Origin: Muribaculaceae bacterium
Lineage (GTDB): Bacteria; Bacteroidota; Bacteroidia; Bacteroidales; Muribaculaceae
NCBI GenBank assembly: GCA_029052265.1
Contig: JAIDJJ010000639.1
Span: forward strand, 1-14,962
Direction of reading: 5' to 3'
Length of the DNA stretch: 14,962 bases
The position numbers were made by a program, and so were the translations under genes. Below the pieces are notes generated by a model that made no database searches, was not told where the DNA came from, and was given only the letters and a program-made list of their open reading frames with translations. Positions within the stretch are counted from its first letter, which is position 1, and the number at the start of each line of letters is the position of its first letter. This document shows positions 1 to 6,920 of the stretch, piece by piece.

Positions 1-1041
1 ATTGAGCAGGGCGCGTCCCATCTGGATAAAGTCGAAACCCTCGTCCATGACTTTGTCGGCGTTTTGTCGGCTTACCACCCCTCCCACATATACGAGGGGC
101 ATCTTCAGTTCGTTTCTGAAGAGCTTTGCGTCGTCGAGAAAATACAGTTCCTTGAAAGGGGCTTTCGGGATCATGAATTTTCCGAACCATCTCACCCCGT
201 ATTTCAGCCACCACTGTTCCATGTAGTGCGTCATGGAATATATCGGCATCTCCCCCCTCATGACATACATGGGCGCCTTGCTGACAAATCCCCCCGACAG
301 CACAAGCGCGTGTGCCTCGAGATTCTCCAGCTCTTTGGCGACTTCCAGGCAACCTTCTGTTTCGAGGCCCCCCTTGAACCCATCGCGCATGTTTGTCTTG
401 ACCAGCACCCCCATGTCAGATCCGGCAGCTTTCATCACTTCCTCCATACATTCCTGCATGAAACGCATACGGTTTTTCAGGTTGCCCCCATATTCGTCGC
501 GGCGGCGGTTGGTGTAGGGCGAGAGGAATTGCGAAATGAGGTATCCGTGTCCGGCATGCACTTCCACACAGTCGAACCCGGCGTCACGGGCTGTGCGCAC
601 GGCGTCTCCGAAATTTCGCGCCATCTGTTTCAGTTCGTCCTTGCGAAGCCCCCTTACGATTGTGGGGGAATATAGGTTGAATCCGGAAGAGGCGCCGACA
701 GGTATGGCTCCGGCGGTTGAACGGTGGGTCATATTCCCGCAGTGCCCGATCTGTATCGAGGCTTTGGCGCCGTATCGGTGTATCCCGTCGGTAATCTCCC
801 TGAGGTCTTTCACGATTTCCGGACGTAGCCAAAGTTGGGTTTTGAAAGAAAGTGCCGATCTGCAGATTCCGGCGTATGCGAGGGTTGTCATTCCCACGCC
901 CCCTTTAGCCACACTCAGATGATAATCGCGGAGCATGGGAGTGGGGTTGTTGTCTTTCCCCATCCCCTCAAAAGCTGCGGAGCGGATTGTCCTGTTGCGC
1001 AATGTGACCGGACCGATGTTTCCTTGAGTGAAGAGATTCAT
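1..1041 (-). CDS. Old Yellow Enzyme family NADH:flavin oxidoreductase (3' end cut by window edge)
   Basis: Reading the minus strand from the ATG at 1041 gives 347 codons open to the window edge, so the C-terminus is missing. The product starts MNLFTQGNIGPVTLRNR and is an FMN-binding TIM barrel of the Old Yellow Enzyme / 2,4-dienoyl-CoA reductase type. Visible landmarks are QIGHCG (about residues 97-102), VHAGHGYLISQFLSP (161-175) with the paired histidines H162 and H165 and Y167, then TNRRRDEYGG and the late phosphate-binding segment VYVGGVVS and FDFIQMGRALLN. Such enzymes use reduced FMN to reduce activated C=C bonds, in the cytoplasm. The end is lost, so it cannot be seen whether this is the short single-domain form or the long form with a 4Fe-4S and FAD/NAD domain. 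It lies 49 bp after a steroid 5-alpha-reductase-like gene on the same strand, so it is probably cotranscribed and an enone (perhaps steroid) substrate is plausible. Fold confidence is high; the substrate is inferred. Confidence 0.93.
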   Translation of the reverse strand, partial: MNLFTQGNIGPVTLRNRTIRSAAFEGMGKDNNPTPMLRDYHLSVAKGGVGMTTLAYAGICRSALSFKTQLWLRPEIVKDLREITDGIHRYGAKASIQIGHCGNMTHRSTAGAIPVGASSGFNLYSPTIVRGLRKDELKQMARNFGDAVRTARDAGFDCVEVHAGHGYLISQFLSPYTNRRRDEYGGNLKNRMRFMQECMEEVMKAAGSDMGVLVKTNMRDGFKGGLETEGCLEVAKELENLEAHALVLSGGFVSKAPMYVMRGEMPIYSMTHYMEQWWLKYGVRWFGKFMIPKAPFKELYFLDDAKLFRNELKMPLVYVGGVVSRQNADKVMDEGFDFIQMGRALLN

Positions 1042-1090
1042 ATGCGAGATGTAGGTTTAGTGTGGTGAAAAAGGTTATACTACTGATGGT

Positions 1091-1870
1091 TCAATAAATG
1101 AAAGGTATGATATACCGGCGATTAAGAGATGTGAAATCCTTGCCAAATTCCTGCGAGTATCGTTTATGTAGCGATCTTGCCCTGGGGGCGAGATTTGCAA
1201 AAGTCCATAAAGCGAAGACCGCGCCCGGCACCGACCATGTAAGGATGGCAAAACCGGTCCATTCCATAAATTCTCCGAAATAGTTTCCGGCTGTCACGAA
1301 CCTGTACATCCCTTTTTTCGGTATGTAGTGTCGGGAGTCGCCCGGTTTCCGGAGATTTCGGATCACATGGTCGGAATGTATGTTGACCGCCATTCCGGAG
1401 AAGAACAGCAGCGATCCGGCGATGAAAGGAGCCGACCACAGCCAGTGGTCGCCGTAATAATCCGGGGGAGCGACATGAAACAGCCATCCTCCGATCATAT
1501 ATGCATTGATCGTGTTGAAAATCATTCCCATTATTACAATTGCCCATGGCATCATGCTTTTGCCGCGCATGAGCAGCGGAAATATGAAAGTGCGCTGGAA
1601 ATAGTGTATAAGGAAAAATGCACCCATCACGGCAGCCGGGATGCATCCGCTACGGTCGCTGCATGCCCAAAGTAAGATCATGCAGAAGAAAGCCGGCGCC
1701 TCCATGACCACCCATCCGGTACGGTTTGAGACAGCCGCGCCCCATTTCCGGGAATAAGTCATCCCGTATGCCGCCTCCACCTTATGCAGCGCGGCAAACA
1801 CTATGACGGCGAGGACAGCCATTGCCGCGACGGTCGAATTGAAGACTGTTGGTTTGAAAATCTCTTCCAT
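1091..1870 (-). CDS. 3-oxo-5-alpha-steroid 4-dehydrogenase (steroid 5-alpha-reductase) family membrane enzyme
   Basis: The protein has 259 residues when started at the internal ATG at 1870 (MEEIFKPTVFNST). The open frame runs 40 codons further upstream, but that part crosses the putative promoter and is low-complexity, and 259 residues matches the usual length of the family. Several hydrophobic segments indicate a polytopic inner-membrane protein. The C-terminal third carries the family's strongest signature: GMYRFVTAGNYFGEFMEW, then AILTWSVPG, LAPRARSLHKRY and the ending RRYIIPFIY. It closely resembles the C-terminal NADPH-binding part of SRD5A enzymes, which reduce the delta-4 double bond of 3-oxo-steroids. 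The enzyme could act on host steroids or bile-acid intermediates in a gut species, but the actual substrate is unknown. It is transcribed toward the flavin oxidoreductase gene, with which it probably forms an operon, and diverges from the ABC exporter. Confidence 0.9.
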   Translation of the reverse strand: MEEIFKPTVFNSTVAAMAVLAVIVFAALHKVEAAYGMTYSRKWGAAVSNRTGWVVMEAPAFFCMILLWACSDRSGCIPAAVMGAFFLIHYFQRTFIFPLLMRGKSMMPWAIVIMGMIFNTINAYMIGGWLFHVAPPDYYGDHWLWSAPFIAGSLLFFSGMAVNIHSDHVIRNLRKPGDSRHYIPKKGMYRFVTAGNYFGEFMEWTGFAILTWSVPGAVFALWTFANLAPRARSLHKRYSQEFGKDFTSLNRRYIIPFIY

Positions 1871-1875
1871 GCAGA

Positions 1876-1906
1876 CAAAATTAACGAAAAATATCCAAGT
1901 GGGCAA
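1876..1906 (-). promoter_or_regulatory. Bacteroides-type promoter for the steroid reductase/OYE unit
   Basis: On the minus strand, TAATTTTG (1883 to 1876) matches the -7 consensus TAnnTTTG. A TTG (1906 to 1904) lies 20 bp upstream as a -33 element. The box ends five bases before the chosen ATG at 1870, so the transcript would be nearly leaderless. That supports the short start rather than the 299-residue reading. Confidence 0.55.
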
Positions 1907-1995
1907 CAATAAGATGGCATGGTGGAGAATATGGAAATAAAAAAAGTTAAAAAAGGATATATTTTGCTGATAAAAGAGAGTATTTGACAAACAAA

Positions 1996-2026
1996 TTTGG
2001 TCAATGGCTTATTTTCATTAATTTTG
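1996..2026 (+). promoter_or_regulatory. Bacteroides-type promoter for the ABC exporter
   Basis: TTTG (1996-1999), 19 bp, then TAATTTTG (2019-2026) is an exact match to the Bacteroidota sigma-factor consensus. Transcription would start about 2030-2033. This places the ATGs at 2028 and 2031 at or before the transcript start and favours translation from the ATG at 2079. Confidence 0.7.
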
Positions 2027-2078
2027 CATGATGAATCAAGCCGCCCTGAGGTTGATCTGGCGGCGACAACCTATCGGA

Positions 2079-3917
2079 ATGAAAGATCTGTTTATGTTTA
2101 TCAGGCGTTTCGCACGCCCTTATAAGTGGAATATAGTATGGAGTGTGGTCTTCAATTTCCTGACCATGTTTTCCACCATCTTCTCGTTCGCATTCATCAT
2201 GCCGATCCTGAAGATCTTGTTCAAACTCGACACCACCGAGTATGTCTACATGCATATCGGGGATGGAAACATCCAGGATGTGGCGATCAATAATTTCTAT
2301 TGGTATGTCACCCGTCTCATAGGTATGTTCGGTGAAGACAACACGCTGGCTCTTATGGCGGGGATACTTGTGGTGGCTACCTTCATAAAGGTCATCATGG
2401 GGTATTTCAGCGACTATTTCACAATCCCTTTGCGCAACGGGGTGGTGCGGGATATCCGGAATAAGCTTTATGCCAAGATAGTCTCCCTTCCCATCGGGTT
2501 TTATACAAATGAAAGGAAAGGGGATATAATGTCGCGTCTGTCGGGCGATGTCTCGGAGATAGAGGCGTCGGTGGCGTCGAGTCTTTCCGCCCTTGTGAAG
2601 AACCCGATACTGATAATAGGCTATCTTTCCGTGATGTTCATGCTCAGCTGGAAGCTCACTATCTTTGTCTTTCTCCTGCTTCCGATGGCGGGATGGGTGA
2701 TGGGCACTGTAGGCAAGAAACTGAAATCCTCCTCATATAAGGCACAGGAATTGCTCGGCACGATCCTCTCCACCACGGAAGAGACCATCGGGGGGCTCCG
2801 AGTAGTGAAAGCGTTCAACGCCGAGAGTCAGATGGAGAGGATGTTCGAGGGAGAGACGGAGGAGTATCGTCGGATAAGCACGTCGATACAGCGCAGATAT
2901 GCCCTCGCGCATCCCATGAGCGAGTTTTTGGGAACGACAGCCATCGCCATAGTGTTATGGTTCGGCGGCGTGTTGATCTTGGGAGGCGACACTTCGATCG
3001 ACGCTCCCGGTTTTATTTATTACATGGTGATTTTCTATAGCATCATCAATCCTGCGAAGGAGCTTTCCAAGGTGTCATATTCCATTCAGAAGGGTATGGC
3101 GTCATTGAAGCGGGTAGACAAGATCCTTGATGCCGACAATCCGATAAAGGATGCCGTGAATCCCGTCGTTCCCGGAAAGGGTACGTCATCGGCAGGCTCG
3201 ATCAGTTTCAGGAACGTGTCGTTCAGTTATGACGGGGAGCGTGATGTGCTTAAGGATATAGATCTTGAGGTGTCGCCGGGCATGACGGTGGCTTTGGTCG
3301 GTCAGTCGGGATCCGGGAAATCCACATTGGTGGATCTCATCCCCCGTTTCTGGGATGTCGACAGGGGGGAAGTGATGGTTGACGGCGCGAATGTGCGGGA
3401 CTACCGGGTGAGCGATCTCAGGTCGCTGATGGGGAATGTCAATCAGGAGGCGATATTGTTTAACGATACCTTTTTCAACAATATCGCGTTCGGGGCGCCT
3501 GACGCCACGCTTGAAGAGGTGGTGGCGGCTGCGAAGATCGCCAACGCATATGATTTTATAATGGCTACCCCTGACGGGTTTGACACAATGGTGGGCGACA
3601 GGGGATGCCGTCTCTCCGGAGGTCAGCGGCAGAGGGTCAGCATAGCGAGGGCGGTGCTTAAGAATCCTCCGGTCCTGATACTTGATGAGGCTACATCCGC
3701 TCTTGACACGGAAAGCGAACGTCTTGTGCAGGAGGCGTTGGAAAGGTTGATGGCAGACCGCACCACAGTGGTGATCGCCCATCGTCTTTCCACAATAGCG
3801 AATGCCGATATGATTTGTGTGATGCACGAAGGTAGGATAGTGGAGCGTGGCACGCATGATGAGCTTATGGCGGTTGACGGACATTACCGGCGTCTTGTGG
3901 AGATGCAGCAGGTGTGA
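2079..3917 (+). CDS. MsbA-like ABC transporter, fused permease and ATPase
   Basis: The protein has 612 residues from the ATG at 2079 (MKDLFMFIRRFARPYKW). The frame is open from 2028, but the promoter ends at 2026, so the first 17 codons are probably not translated. The N-terminal half is an exporter-type transmembrane domain of about six helices. The C-terminal half is the ATPase: Walker A GQSGSGKST at 408-416, signature LSGGQRQR from 512, Walker B VLILDEATSALD with D536/E537, and the switch histidine H568 in IAHRLST. Exporters of this class work as homodimers in the inner membrane and move lipids, lipid A precursors or hydrophobic compounds outward. There is no peptidase domain, unlike the second ABC protein in the window. 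The gene is likely monocistronic or followed by the acetyltransferase 61 bp downstream. The substrate cannot be told from sequence. Confidence 0.93.
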   Translation: MKDLFMFIRRFARPYKWNIVWSVVFNFLTMFSTIFSFAFIMPILKILFKLDTTEYVYMHIGDGNIQDVAINNFYWYVTRLIGMFGEDNTLALMAGILVVATFIKVIMGYFSDYFTIPLRNGVVRDIRNKLYAKIVSLPIGFYTNERKGDIMSRLSGDVSEIEASVASSLSALVKNPILIIGYLSVMFMLSWKLTIFVFLLLPMAGWVMGTVGKKLKSSSYKAQELLGTILSTTEETIGGLRVVKAFNAESQMERMFEGETEEYRRISTSIQRRYALAHPMSEFLGTTAIAIVLWFGGVLILGGDTSIDAPGFIYYMVIFYSIINPAKELSKVSYSIQKGMASLKRVDKILDADNPIKDAVNPVVPGKGTSSAGSISFRNVSFSYDGERDVLKDIDLEVSPGMTVALVGQSGSGKSTLVDLIPRFWDVDRGEVMVDGANVRDYRVSDLRSLMGNVNQEAILFNDTFFNNIAFGAPDATLEEVVAAAKIANAYDFIMATPDGFDTMVGDRGCRLSGGQRQRVSIARAVLKNPPVLILDEATSALDTESERLVQEALERLMADRTTVVIAHRLSTIANADMICVMHEGRIVERGTHDELMAVDGHYRRLVEMQQV

Positions 3918-3959
3918 GGGTTTCCCGGAGGGACCGACGTATTATGCTTATGATATATA

Positions 3960-3967
3960 TATGTTTG
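3960..3967 (+). promoter_or_regulatory. Possible -7 element before the GNAT gene
   Basis: TATGTTTG fits TAnnTTTG exactly and lies 11 bases before the ATG at 3979. No TTTG is found at the right distance upstream, so this may be chance in an AT-rich spacer, or a weak promoter that would let the acetyltransferase be read apart from the exporter. Confidence 0.3.
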
Positions 3968-3978
3968 TATGATGAGTT

Positions 3979-4485
3979 ATGGTGAGATATGTTGATCCGG
4001 AAAAAGATGTGGAGGATATTGCCCGTATTTACGGATGGTATGTCCGCAACACTACCGTTACATTTGAATTTGAACCGTTGACTACGGAGGAGATGCTTGA
4101 AAGGATAAGGAGCATAGCCTCTGCTTATCCTTATTACGTATGGGATGAATGCGGCAGGGTCACGGGGTATTGCTATGCGCACGCTTGGAAGAGCTTCCCG
4201 GCGTATGCCGTTACAGTGGAAAGCACTGTTTATGTCAGTCCCGAAGTCAAGGGGAGGGGGATTGGCAGGATGCTTATGGAAAGATTGACAGAGGAATGCG
4301 CGGCGCGGGGATTTGTGTCGATGATCGCGTGTGTCACTTCTGAAAACGAAGAGTCCTGCAGGTTTCATGAGAGTCTGGGATTTGAGAAAGTTTCGTCTTT
4401 CCGTAAAGTCGGCAATAAATTCAATCGCCTGCTTGACGTTGTGGATTATCAGCTGCCTTTGGTCAATGTGAATTATGAATTATGA
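3979..4485 (+). CDS. GNAT N-acetyltransferase, phosphinothricin/methionine sulfoximine (PAT/YncA) subfamily
   Basis: The protein has 168 residues. It begins MVRYVDPEKDVEDIARIY and shows TVTFEFEPLT, as in PAT enzymes. VYVSPEVKGRGIGRMLM holds the acetyl-CoA pyrophosphate loop (GRGIGR, about 92-97). Late conserved parts are N123, FHESLGFEKV (129-138) and the KFNRLLDVV segment that corresponds to the KfGrWlDvv signature. The family transfers acetyl groups from acetyl-CoA to amino groups of phosphinothricin, methionine sulfoximine or similar amino-acid analogues, in the cytosol; many members are housekeeping detoxifiers. The last residues, about VNVNYEL, are encoded by or next to a 7-bp tandem repeat, and the stop codon lies inside it, so the native C-terminus may have been changed. 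No antibiotic-specific role can be claimed. Confidence 0.88.
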   Translation: MVRYVDPEKDVEDIARIYGWYVRNTTVTFEFEPLTTEEMLERIRSIASAYPYYVWDECGRVTGYCYAHAWKSFPAYAVTVESTVYVSPEVKGRGIGRMLMERLTEECAARGFVSMIACVTSENEESCRFHESLGFEKVSSFRKVGNKFNRLLDVVDYQLPLVNVNYEL

Positions 4486-4503
4486 ATTGTGAATTATGCA
4501 TTC
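4469..4503 (+). repeat. 7-bp tandem repeat (TGAATTA) overlapping the GNAT stop codon
   Basis: Five consecutive heptamers start at 4469, 4476, 4483, 4490 and 4497: TGAATTA, TGAATTA, TGAATTG, TGAATTA and the diverged TGCATTC. The acetyltransferase stop TGA is the start of the third unit (4483-4485). A gain or loss of a 7-bp unit would change the reading frame of the protein's last residues. Confidence 0.8.
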
Positions 4504-4556
4504 TTGGGTCCTTTCTCCTCTCCTTCACAAAGACGCTGTCCTCACTATAAAAAACT

Positions 4557-4587
4557 TTTGTCTTTTCAGGCGGTTTTGTTAATTTTG
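4557..4587 (+). promoter_or_regulatory. Bacteroides-type promoter for the TPR regulator
   Basis: TTTG (4557-4560), 19 bp, then TAATTTTG (4580-4587) is a full consensus match. Transcription would start near 4592-4594, about 17 bases before the ATG at 4611. This rules out the GTG at 4587 as the start. Confidence 0.7.
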
Positions 4588-4610
4588 TGGTCAATAAAAC
4601 CCTGACATTA

Positions 4611-6338
4611 ATGAAACGCTTTTCTATAAATAAAATATTTTCAGTTGTATTCTTGACTTTTTTGTTGCTTCTCGGGTGCACATCCGACAGTGATCCGCGC
4701 CTCGAGCGTATTGACAGACTTTCTGAGAAAGATCCGTGCCTCGCCCGTGCCGCCCTTGACAGCATTAACCCGAAGTCGCTTTCGACTCCGGCACGGCATT
4801 TCTATGACCTTCTCGACATCAAGATCAAAGATAAGAACTATGTGCGACATACTTCCGATTCCTTGATAACAGACGTGCTCTCTTATTATTCTTCAAGAAA
4901 AAAAACACCTCGTTATCCTGAGTCGTTATATTATGGAGGCAGAGTATATGCCGATCTCGGAGACTGTCATACAGCGTTAAAATATTATCGAGAGGCACTT
5001 GATCTTTTGAAAAAAGATAACTCAAAAACTGTTTTAAGAATAGTGACTCTTAGTCAGACTGCGAGATTATTGATTAAATTACATCTTTATGAAGAAGCAA
5101 AAGACTGTCTTAAAGAGTCATTAGGAATTGAAACTGATATGCGTGATTCATTACGGCTTTCATATGATATGCAGTTGTTGGGAAGCATATATATGAATCA
5201 GAATCAACTTGATATTGCCGAGAAATATTATCATCGGTCAAAAATGCTTGCTGTCGGAAAAGATGATGAGCAGGTTTCGTTGATGGAAGTTCTGCTTTCT
5301 GCGGTGCAGTATGCGAAAGGTAACTATGCAGAAGCTTTGAACATAATACGTCCGGAATTGGACAAAGACCCGCTTCCTAATTTTAATTTTACATTGTCGT
5401 GGGGGGCAAAGATTTATATAAAATGCGGTTATCCACAGATAGCTTGTATGTATGCGGAAAAGCTCATTAACAGTCCCGATCCGGATCATAAAAGATCAGG
5501 ATATGAAATCCTATTATCGGAAGATCTTCGTGGGATGGTGCCTGCGGATTCGCTGGAATTGTATATATACGGTTATCGCGATGTGTTGGAAAATTATTAC
5601 AATATGCATTCCGCGCGTCTTGCCATAGAACAGGAAGCGCATCATAACTATAAGATGCATGAGGAAGAGCGTATCAAAGCTGATGCCTCAAGAAAAATGT
5701 GGCAATCACGTGCCGAAAATATTGGATTTGTGCTGTGTGTGGTTGTGTTGTGTTGGTTGTTTATGGATCGTCACAGAAAGAAGGAAATCATTAAAAGTAA
5801 GAACGAGATTATACTTTTGCAAAAGATGATCTCCGCAAAGGAGGCAACGCTTAATAATTTGAAATCCGATAACTCTGACTCAATAGACCAACAATCCGAA
5901 CCGCTTCCGGGTAATGAGGATGAGTTGAAGGAGTGTCTGAAAGAAAAATTTCTGAAAATGCAGAAGGAGAGTTTCCAAAAGATTGACGTTCCGAAATCCC
6001 TATTGATGTCAGATTCGCACAATATGATTCAGCAATATCTGGATGAAGACAAAATTATCCCTACCAAGTCTCCTCTTTGGAAAAGACTTGAAAAGGACGT
6101 ACTGAGAGTTTCTCCGAAATTTGAAGAGAATTTGGTAGTGTTACTGGGCAGTAAACTGTCGTCTGTGGAATTGAATATAGCATTACTCATAAAGTGTGGT
6201 ATAGCACCGATGAAGATCGCCAGGCTTATTGGGAAAGAGAAAGGAACGGTATCCTATTACCGGTCAAAATGGTCAAAGATTATATTTGGAAAGAATGTGG
6301 GAAATGAATTAATGGATAATATAATACGTACACTCTGA
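4611..6338 (+). CDS. TPR lipoprotein with transmembrane segment and C-terminal HTH (membrane-bound regulator)
   Basis: The protein has 575 residues from the ATG at 4611 (MKRFSINKIF). A hydrophobic N-terminus ends in LLLLGC, a lipobox with C23 as the likely lipidated cysteine. Residues about 85-310 form tetratricopeptide-like helical repeats (YREALDLLKK, YEEAKDCLKESLG, DIAEKYYHRSK). A single membrane helix follows at about 371-388 (IGFVLCVVVLCWLFM), then a charged coiled coil (about 389-420). A C-terminal region at about 516-560 (LSSVELNIALLIKCG, KIARLIGKEKGTVSYYRSKW) looks like a LuxR/GerE-type helix-turn-helix. This architecture recurs in Bacteroidota as one-piece sensors with a periplasmic TPR domain and a cytoplasmic DNA-binding domain. 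A hairpin terminator closes the gene, so it is its own transcription unit. A role as regulator of the downstream peptide cluster is inferred from position only. The gene is clearly AT-richer than the exporter genes. Confidence 0.85.
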   Translation: MKRFSINKIFSVVFLTFLLLLGCTSDSDPRLERIDRLSEKDPCLARAALDSINPKSLSTPARHFYDLLDIKIKDKNYVRHTSDSLITDVLSYYSSRKKTPRYPESLYYGGRVYADLGDCHTALKYYREALDLLKKDNSKTVLRIVTLSQTARLLIKLHLYEEAKDCLKESLGIETDMRDSLRLSYDMQLLGSIYMNQNQLDIAEKYYHRSKMLAVGKDDEQVSLMEVLLSAVQYAKGNYAEALNIIRPELDKDPLPNFNFTLSWGAKIYIKCGYPQIACMYAEKLINSPDPDHKRSGYEILLSEDLRGMVPADSLELYIYGYRDVLENYYNMHSARLAIEQEAHHNYKMHEEERIKADASRKMWQSRAENIGFVLCVVVLCWLFMDRHRKKEIIKSKNEIILLQKMISAKEATLNNLKSDNSDSIDQQSEPLPGNEDELKECLKEKFLKMQKESFQKIDVPKSLLMSDSHNMIQQYLDEDKIIPTKSPLWKRLEKDVLRVSPKFEENLVVLLGSKLSSVELNIALLIKCGIAPMKIARLIGKEKGTVSYYRSKWSKIIFGKNVGNELMDNIIRTL

Positions 6339-6354
6339 GGAAATTATATGCTTG

Positions 6355-6418
6355 AAGTGTGCGGGGAGTGTGCGGTTTTATTCTTTGGACTTAAAAACCG
6401 CACACTCCCCGCACACTT
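6355..6418 (+). terminator. Very long perfect hairpin terminator after the TPR gene
   Basis: Positions 6355-6379 pair without mismatch with 6394-6418 (25 bp) around a 14-base loop. Five T residues (6417-6421) overlap and follow the stem's end, as in an intrinsic terminator for the plus strand. Each arm is itself a near repeat: GTGTGCGG, GGA, GTGTGCGG. It begins 17 bases after the TPR stop codon. Confidence 0.85.
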
Positions 6419-6435
6419 TTTGACAGATATTGGAT

Positions 6436-6443
6436 TACCTTTG
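6436..6443 (+). promoter_or_regulatory. -7-like element before the small secreted protein gene
   Basis: TACCTTTG fits TAnnTTTG. The ATG at 6486 lies 42 bases downstream. The only TTTG upstream (6419-6422) is just 13 bp away, too close for the usual 19-21 bp, so the -33 element is poor. Because a strong terminator lies directly upstream, some promoter is expected here. Confidence 0.4.
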
Positions 6444-6485
6444 CGCAAGAGCCATGTCGGTCCATGGAAACAAAATTGTTTTAAT

Positions 6486-6890
6486 ATGAAAAAAAAAGTA
6501 TGTCTAATAGTTTTTATCATGTCTCTGATTATGTCGACTAATATATGTGGTCAACAAGACAATGATGATGATATTGTTATAGAAATGATTCCCGGTTCTT
6601 TGCCGGATGAAGATTCCGATGTCTGGATTGAAATACCAGCAAGAGGTAACCGAATGCCCGCACGTAGGGTAATGTGTGAAATCAGTTGCGAAAACGGTAT
6701 CACGATATCGCAGTCAGGAATCTCAGAGAGCATAGTCTCTTATGAAGTCTATGATACTTCCGGATGCTGTGTCGCGATCTTTTCCGATGAGGCAGGATTT
6801 GTCGATTTTTTATTTTCAGGCATCTCTGGTGAGTATATTTTGCGTTTCAAAACGGATAATCTTGCATACATCGGCGTGGTATGCCTTTAA
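6486..6890 (+). CDS. Small secreted protein, possibly DUF3244-like
   Basis: The protein has 134 residues from the ATG at 6486 (MKKKVCLIVFIMSL). The frame is open from 6348, but the earlier 46 codons translate the terminator hairpin and cannot be real. An N-terminal signal peptide ends near ICG/QQD (about residue 22). An acidic linker follows (DNDDDIVIEM), then about 90 residues of probable beta strands: RRVMCEISCENGITIS, IVSYEVYDTSGCCVAIF, GEYILRF. This pattern resembles the short Ig-like DUF3244 or C-terminal sorting-type domains seen in Bacteroidales secreted proteins, but the match is by eye. It lies 30 bp upstream of the radical SAM gene and is probably in its operon. It could be an immunity protein or periplasmic accessory; nothing in the sequence decides this. 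Confidence 0.7.
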   Translation: MKKKVCLIVFIMSLIMSTNICGQQDNDDDIVIEMIPGSLPDEDSDVWIEIPARGNRMPARRVMCEISCENGITISQSGISESIVSYEVYDTSGCCVAIFSDEAGFVDFLFSGISGEYILRFKTDNLAYIGVVCL

Positions 6891-6920
6891 CTCAACCATT
6901 TTTATATAATAGAATGAACT

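Noticed and set aside
64..675. Long plus-strand frames across 1-1068 (up to 203 codons)
   Set aside because: They are antisense to the flavin oxidoreductase, whose minus-strand frame is open for 347 codons with clear family motifs; the plus-strand products show no recognisable features.
1871..1990. N-terminal extension of the steroid reductase to 299 residues
   Set aside because: The added 40 codons overlap the TAATTTTG promoter element, and the protein from 1870 already has the family's normal length.
2028..2078. First 17 codons of the ABC exporter frame
   Set aside because: The ATGs at 2028 and 2031 sit at the predicted transcript start, while the ATG at 2079 gives the usual exporter N-terminus.
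3186..3884. 232-codon minus-strand frame inside the ABC exporter
   Set aside because: It is antisense to the ATPase domain with all its motifs intact; the product is His/Arg-rich without known domains, typical of a shadow frame.
4469..4503. CRISPR-like array
   Set aside because: The units are only 7 bp with no spacers, so this is a simple tandem repeat; no other regularly spaced repeats were found in the window.
6348..6485. N-terminal 46 codons of the secreted protein frame
   Set aside because: They translate the perfect terminator hairpin; the signal peptide begins at the ATG at 6486.
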